Assembly: GCA_035533815.1 (NCBI GenBank)
Contig: DATLTB010000080.1
Location: forward strand, 1-11,151
From: JANWKA01 sp035533815
GTDB lineage: Bacteria > Bacteroidota > Bacteroidia > Chitinophagales > Chitinophagaceae
Direction: 5' to 3'
DNA: 11,151 nt
This document shows, one piece after another, positions 7,721 through 11,151 of this stretch. The translations under genes were made by a program, and so were the position numbers. Position 1 is the stretch's first letter. Each line of letters starts with the position of its first letter. Under the pieces are notes generated by a model. The model was not told the DNA's origin. It did not search any database and worked only from the letters and a program-made list of their open reading frames with translations.

Positions 7721-8419
7721 ATGATAAAAATCAGGGCATTCAGGGCTGTCGATGATCCTTTGTCATGCGATAAATTCATAGAAGGGCACAGCCGTCTGCT
7801 GGAAATACATTTCGGCCTGGCCAAAATCACTTCAGCAAGCACGGAATGGGCTAAAAACCCCAATACGATTGTTTTGATTGTCGAAGATGAACTGGGGGAA
7901 AAGATTTATGGGGGATCCAGGATACAGATCGTCGACGGTGCCCTGCCGCTGCCCATTGAAACGGCAATCGGGAAATATGACCGGAAGATATTCGATTTTG
8001 TGGGCAGGGGTACCTGTGAAGTTTGTGGAATGTGGAATTCCATTGAGGTAGCGGGGATGGGCATAGGCAGTCTTATTCTGACCCGGATAAGCGCTGCAGT
8101 GTTAACCCAGCTGCCGGTAAACAAAGTATATGTGCTTTGTGCGCCAATCACCATGAGGATGGGCCGCAGGATCGGCGCCATTGTGGACACCGAACTGGGC
8201 AATAACGGTACCTTCTATTACCCTAAAGATGACTTCATAGCCACTGCACTGGTTCTGCGGGATGTGGAAACCCTGGTTCATGCCGATCCTTCCGAACGGG
8301 AACGTATCTTTGATCTCCGGAAAAACCTTTTTCAGGTAAGAAACGAAAACGGACCCAAAGGGAATTTTGATGTATCTTATGACCTTAGGATTGCTAACCT
8401 GGATAAGCTAAATGTGTAA
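7721..8419 (+). CDS. GNAT-fold acyltransferase-like protein (autoinducer/N-acyl amino acid synthase-like)
   Basis: The 232-residue protein reads as a GNAT-type fold. N-terminal residues 16-30 are helical, followed by the strand pair VLIVEDE and YGGSRIQIV. The likely acyl-CoA/ACP site is CEVCGMWNS (99-107) followed by AGMGIGSLIL (111-120), which resembles GNAT motif A (Q/RxxGxG/A). The C-terminal part holds KVYVLCAPITMRMGRRIGAIV (135-155) and LGNNGTFYYPKDD (159-171). This layout, with a long N-terminal segment and a cysteine/aromatic core, reminds me of the autoinducer-synthase-like GNAT relatives (LuxI/FeeM superfamily) found in Bacteroidota, but the assignment is from pattern memory only. 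The donor and acceptor are unknown. The gene follows the ThiF gene by 52 bases, and its last codons overlap the kinase start by 8 bases, so the three are very probably co-translated. Confidence 0.7.
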   Translation: MIKIRAFRAVDDPLSCDKFIEGHSRLLEIHFGLAKITSASTEWAKNPNTIVLIVEDELGEKIYGGSRIQIVDGALPLPIETAIGKYDRKIFDFVGRGTCEVCGMWNSIEVAGMGIGSLILTRISAAVLTQLPVNKVYVLCAPITMRMGRRIGAIVDTELGNNGTFYYPKDDFIATALVLRDVETLVHADPSERERIFDLRKNLFQVRNENGPKGNFDVSYDLRIANLDKLNV

Positions 8420-10586
8420 ACCTGTACGTTCCCTTCTGGTCCTAACGTCCCTTTTATTTTATTTCAATACCTGCCTCCGTGCCCAGTCCCCTGCAGTATT
8501 CTCTGACACCAGCAGCCTGAAATCCCTGGGATATGATTGTGAGGTGCTCAAAGATCCGGGTGGCAGGATGGATATCGGGCAGGTGATGCGATCTGGGGAA
8601 TTCCGGCCAACCGGAACCAGGGTCCCCAATCTGGGTATCACCCAGAGCGCCTGCTGGATCCGATTCAGGATAAAAAATGTAACCCCCGCTGAAAACCTGC
8701 TGCTGGACCTGGCTTATCCCACCATGGACCAGGTCGATTTTTACACCCCCGGTCCCGGCGGACTGGTCCGGACTGTGCATACCGGGGTTTCTTACCCGAT
8801 CTCCTCCAGGAAATACCATTATGCGGATTACCTGTTTGACCTCCATATTCCGACTGGTAAGGAACAGGTGTACTACCTGCGGGTGAAAAGCATTGAACAG
8901 ATGCAACTGCCCTTGTTCGTCGGGATACCCCGGGCCGTGTTTTTATCCCTGGGCAGAAATGAACTTTTTTTCGGTTTGTATTTCGGGATCATCCTGGTGA
9001 TGGTCATATACAACCTCTTTATTTTTTTCTCGGTAAGGGACAAAAGTTATATCAGTTATGTGGTGTTTATCCTGTTCGTGGGTCTCACCCAGGCTACATT
9101 GAAAGGATATGGCTATGAGTTCCTCTGGCCCTTCAGTCCCTGGTTCGCGAAGAACAGCACCTTCATCATCCCGATCATCAACGGTATTGCCGTAGCGGAA
9201 TTCCTCAAATCCTTCCTGCTGACCAAGACCAACTTCCGGTTCGGCCACCGGGGCATCAACATCTTTGAAAGCCTCTACCTGGTCTGCCTGGTCCTGACCT
9301 TGTTTCAGGTATACCGGTTTGGCCAGGTTATGCTGCAGTTTACCGCGCTGGGTGGTTCTTTCTTTGCCATTTATGTCGCTTATGTGATCAACAGGCGGGG
9401 ATACCGTCCGGCACGGTATATCCTCATTGCCTGGAGCTTATTTTTGGCCAGTGTCATCATATTTGTGCTGCGCAACTTCAATATACTTCCCTACAATAAT
9501 TTCACCCTGAACGTGCTGGAAATAGGCTCGGCCCTGGAAGTCACTTTATTATCCTTTGCCCTGGCCGACAAGATCAATATCTATAAGAAAGAAAAAGAAA
9601 TTTCCCAGGCTGAAGCCTTAAGGGTCTCCCGGGAAAATGAAAGGATCATCCGGGAACAGAATGCATTTTTGGAAGAAAAGGTGAAGCAGCGGACCGAAGA
9701 ACTCAAGCATGCCAATGACAACCTCACAACCACCCTGAAAAACCTTCGGGATGCCCAGTCCCAGTTGGTGGAGGCGGAAAAAATGGCTTCCCTTGGCCAG
9801 CTTACCGCAGGGATTGCCCATGAAATCAACAATCCGATCAACTTTGTCAAATCCAATATCAGGCCCCTGCAACTGGACATCAACGACCTGCAGGAAGTCA
9901 TCCGAAAATATGAAGGGATCGGGACCGGTAATAACAATGACCTCCACGCACAGATCAGGGAGGTGGAGGAATTCAAGAATGAGATCAACTTCAGCTTTAT
10001 CAATGAAGAGATCCAGTCATTGATCAAGGGAATTGAGGATGGTGCGGTGCGTACTGCGGAGATCGTCAAGGAACTCAGGACATTCAGCCGGCTGGATGAA
10101 AGCGAGCTGAAGCAGGTGGATGTGCATGAAGGCATTGATTCCACGTTGGTGCTGCTGCGTAATTCGATGCCAAGGAACATCCGGATTGACAGGCATTTTG
10201 GCGCCATACCTCAAATTGAATGCTTCCCGGGTAAGCTCAACCAGGTATTCATGAACCTGCTGAACAATGCCATATATGCGATCCGGGAGAAGAACTCCAC
10301 AGGGGAGGAACTGATCACCATCTCCACACGCAGGGAAGACAAGGATAATATTTCCATCAGCATTGCGGACACCGGATCCGGAATAACACCGGAAGTGAAG
10401 GACCGGATATTCGAACCCTTTTTCACCACTAAGGATGTGGGTGAAGGAACTGGTCTGGGCTTGTCCATAGTCTTCTCCATCATCGAAAAACACAACGGCA
10501 GGATCACCGTTCATTCTGAAGTTCAGAAAGGAACAGAATTTATATTAACTTTACCTATTGTGCATGACCCTATCCCCGGTTCATAA
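8412..10586 (+). CDS. 7TMR-DISM sensor histidine kinase
   Basis: The 724-residue protein starts with a signal peptide (cleavage near Ala24-Gln25 in LRAQS). Residues ~30-175 form a periplasmic 7TMR-DISMED2-type sensor domain (ACWIRFRIKN, DFYTPGPGG). Seven hydrophobic segments follow between ~184 and ~386, then a coiled-coil signalling helix (~390-460). The HisKA domain has the H box GIAHEINNP with His470; a long acidic loop separates its two helices. The HATPase domain has N box LLNNA (Asn618/Asn619), G1 DTGSG (653-657), F box EPFFTTK (668-674) and G2 GEGTGLGLS (677-685), so the kinase should be active. Family knowledge: 7TMR-DISM receptors sense extracytoplasmic ligands, in several cases proposed to be carbohydrates. 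The 8-base overlap with the GNAT gene and the 15-base gap to the hybrid gene indicate one operon and a cognate relay. The start is fixed by the signal peptide. Confidence 0.93.
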   Translation: MCKPVRSLLVLTSLLFYFNTCLRAQSPAVFSDTSSLKSLGYDCEVLKDPGGRMDIGQVMRSGEFRPTGTRVPNLGITQSACWIRFRIKNVTPAENLLLDLAYPTMDQVDFYTPGPGGLVRTVHTGVSYPISSRKYHYADYLFDLHIPTGKEQVYYLRVKSIEQMQLPLFVGIPRAVFLSLGRNELFFGLYFGIILVMVIYNLFIFFSVRDKSYISYVVFILFVGLTQATLKGYGYEFLWPFSPWFAKNSTFIIPIINGIAVAEFLKSFLLTKTNFRFGHRGINIFESLYLVCLVLTLFQVYRFGQVMLQFTALGGSFFAIYVAYVINRRGYRPARYILIAWSLFLASVIIFVLRNFNILPYNNFTLNVLEIGSALEVTLLSFALADKINIYKKEKEISQAEALRVSRENERIIREQNAFLEEKVKQRTEELKHANDNLTTTLKNLRDAQSQLVEAEKMASLGQLTAGIAHEINNPINFVKSNIRPLQLDINDLQEVIRKYEGIGTGNNNDLHAQIREVEEFKNEINFSFINEEIQSLIKGIEDGAVRTAEIVKELRTFSRLDESELKQVDVHEGIDSTLVLLRNSMPRNIRIDRHFGAIPQIECFPGKLNQVFMNLLNNAIYAIREKNSTGEELITISTRREDKDNISISIADTGSGITPEVKDRIFEPFFTTKDVGEGTGLGLSIVFSIIEKHNGRITVHSEVQKGTEFILTLPIVHDPIPGS

Positions 10587-10601
10587 ATCAAACCAAGCCA
10601 A

Positions 10602-11151
10602 ATGAAAGGTGATAGAATCAAAGTCCTATATGTGGATGATGAAACCAACAACCTGAATGCCTTCAAGGCAAGCTACCGCCGAAATTTTGAAATCTATACC
10701 GCTTCTTCCGCACAGGATGCCAAAAAACTCCTGCATGACGTGGAGGTCAATGTCATTATTGCGGACCAGCGAATGCCTGGTACCACAGGGGTAGAGTTTT
10801 TCAATGCCATTAAGGAACTCCATCCCGACCCCGTACGGATACTGCTTACCGGGTACACCGACATAGAATCCCTGGTTGATGCCATCAACAAAGGACAGAT
10901 ATACCAGTACATCAAAAAGCCCTGGGATGAATTCGAGCTGCAGACAGCCATCAAGAATGCATACGATTTTTATAACGCCAGGAAACAATTGAAGGAAAAA
11001 GTGGAAGCGCTGGAAAAAACCAATGATGAGCTGAGCCGGTTCATTTACAGTGCCTCCCATGATTTGCGTTCACCCCTCATGTCCGTATTGGGGATAATCA
11101 ACCTGTCCAAGATGGATAATTCCGTGGTAGATCCGAATGGATACCTGAGTA
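10602..11151 (+). CDS. Hybrid response regulator / histidine kinase, 3' end missing
   Basis: Translation from the ATG at 10602 stays open to the window edge, giving 183 residues. Residues 6-118 are a receiver: Asp12 and Asp13 in YVDDE, phospho-acceptor Asp55 in IIADQRMPGTTG, Thr83 in LLTGYTD, Lys106 in KKPWDE. Residues ~125-147 form a charged helix leading to a second histidine-kinase dimerisation domain whose H box is SASHDLRSPL with His153, so the protein is a receiver followed by a kinase with its own H box. The catalytic ATPase domain must lie downstream, outside the window. It begins 15 bases after the 7TM kinase stop. The simplest relay is kinase His470 to receiver Asp55; the second His153 allows a further step. 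The receiver is a close sister of that at 5914-6381. Confidence 0.92.
   Translation, partial: MKGDRIKVLYVDDETNNLNAFKASYRRNFEIYTASSAQDAKKLLHDVEVNVIIADQRMPGTTGVEFFNAIKELHPDPVRILLTGYTDIESLVDAINKGQIYQYIKKPWDEFELQTAIKNAYDFYNARKQLKEKVEALEKTNDELSRFIYSASHDLRSPLMSVLGIINLSKMDNSVVDPNGYLS

Overview
The window looks like chromosomal DNA from a member of the Bacteroidota with a GC content near 50% (judged by eye). Three things point there: a TonB-dependent receptor with a CarboxypepD_reg-style lead-in, a LysA of the Bacteroidota/flavobacterial sequence type, and a perfect TAnnTTTG promoter element in the one AT-rich intergenic region. There are nine genes, two of them cut by the window edges. There is no RNA gene, insertion sequence, CRISPR array or gene-free stretch over 300 bases. 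The longest intergenic gap is 6382-6546.

Left part (1-2759, + strand): the 3' part of an outer-membrane TonB-dependent receptor, then a stand-alone class I glutamine amidotransferase-like protein. This second gene ends 15 bases from the convergent lysA.

Middle part (2775-6381, - strand, read right to left): a receiver-domain response regulator, an M20-family dipeptidase, an Hsp15-like S4 RNA-binding protein (3-base gap from the dipeptidase) and diaminopimelate decarboxylase (lysA). The tight packing allows one transcript driven from the 6382-6546 promoter region, but the functions look like housekeeping genes behind a regulator.

Right part (6547-11151, + strand): a cassette of four genes. 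They encode an E1-like ThiF-fold protein resembling the Rv1355c family but without its nitroreductase half, a GNAT-fold acyltransferase-like protein, a 7TMR-DISM membrane histidine kinase whose start overlaps the GNAT stop by 8 bases, and a receiver-histidine kinase hybrid that runs off the window. The receiver domains of this hybrid and of the divergent response regulator at 5914-6381 are about 60% identical in a hand alignment, so the cassette is bracketed by sister receivers.

The most interesting reading is that the right part plus the divergent regulator forms one signalling module. The two enzyme-like proteins could make or modify a small molecule, the 7TM kinase could sense a ligand, and two related receivers could take the phosphate. 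The genes and their order are visible; the small-molecule role is inference.
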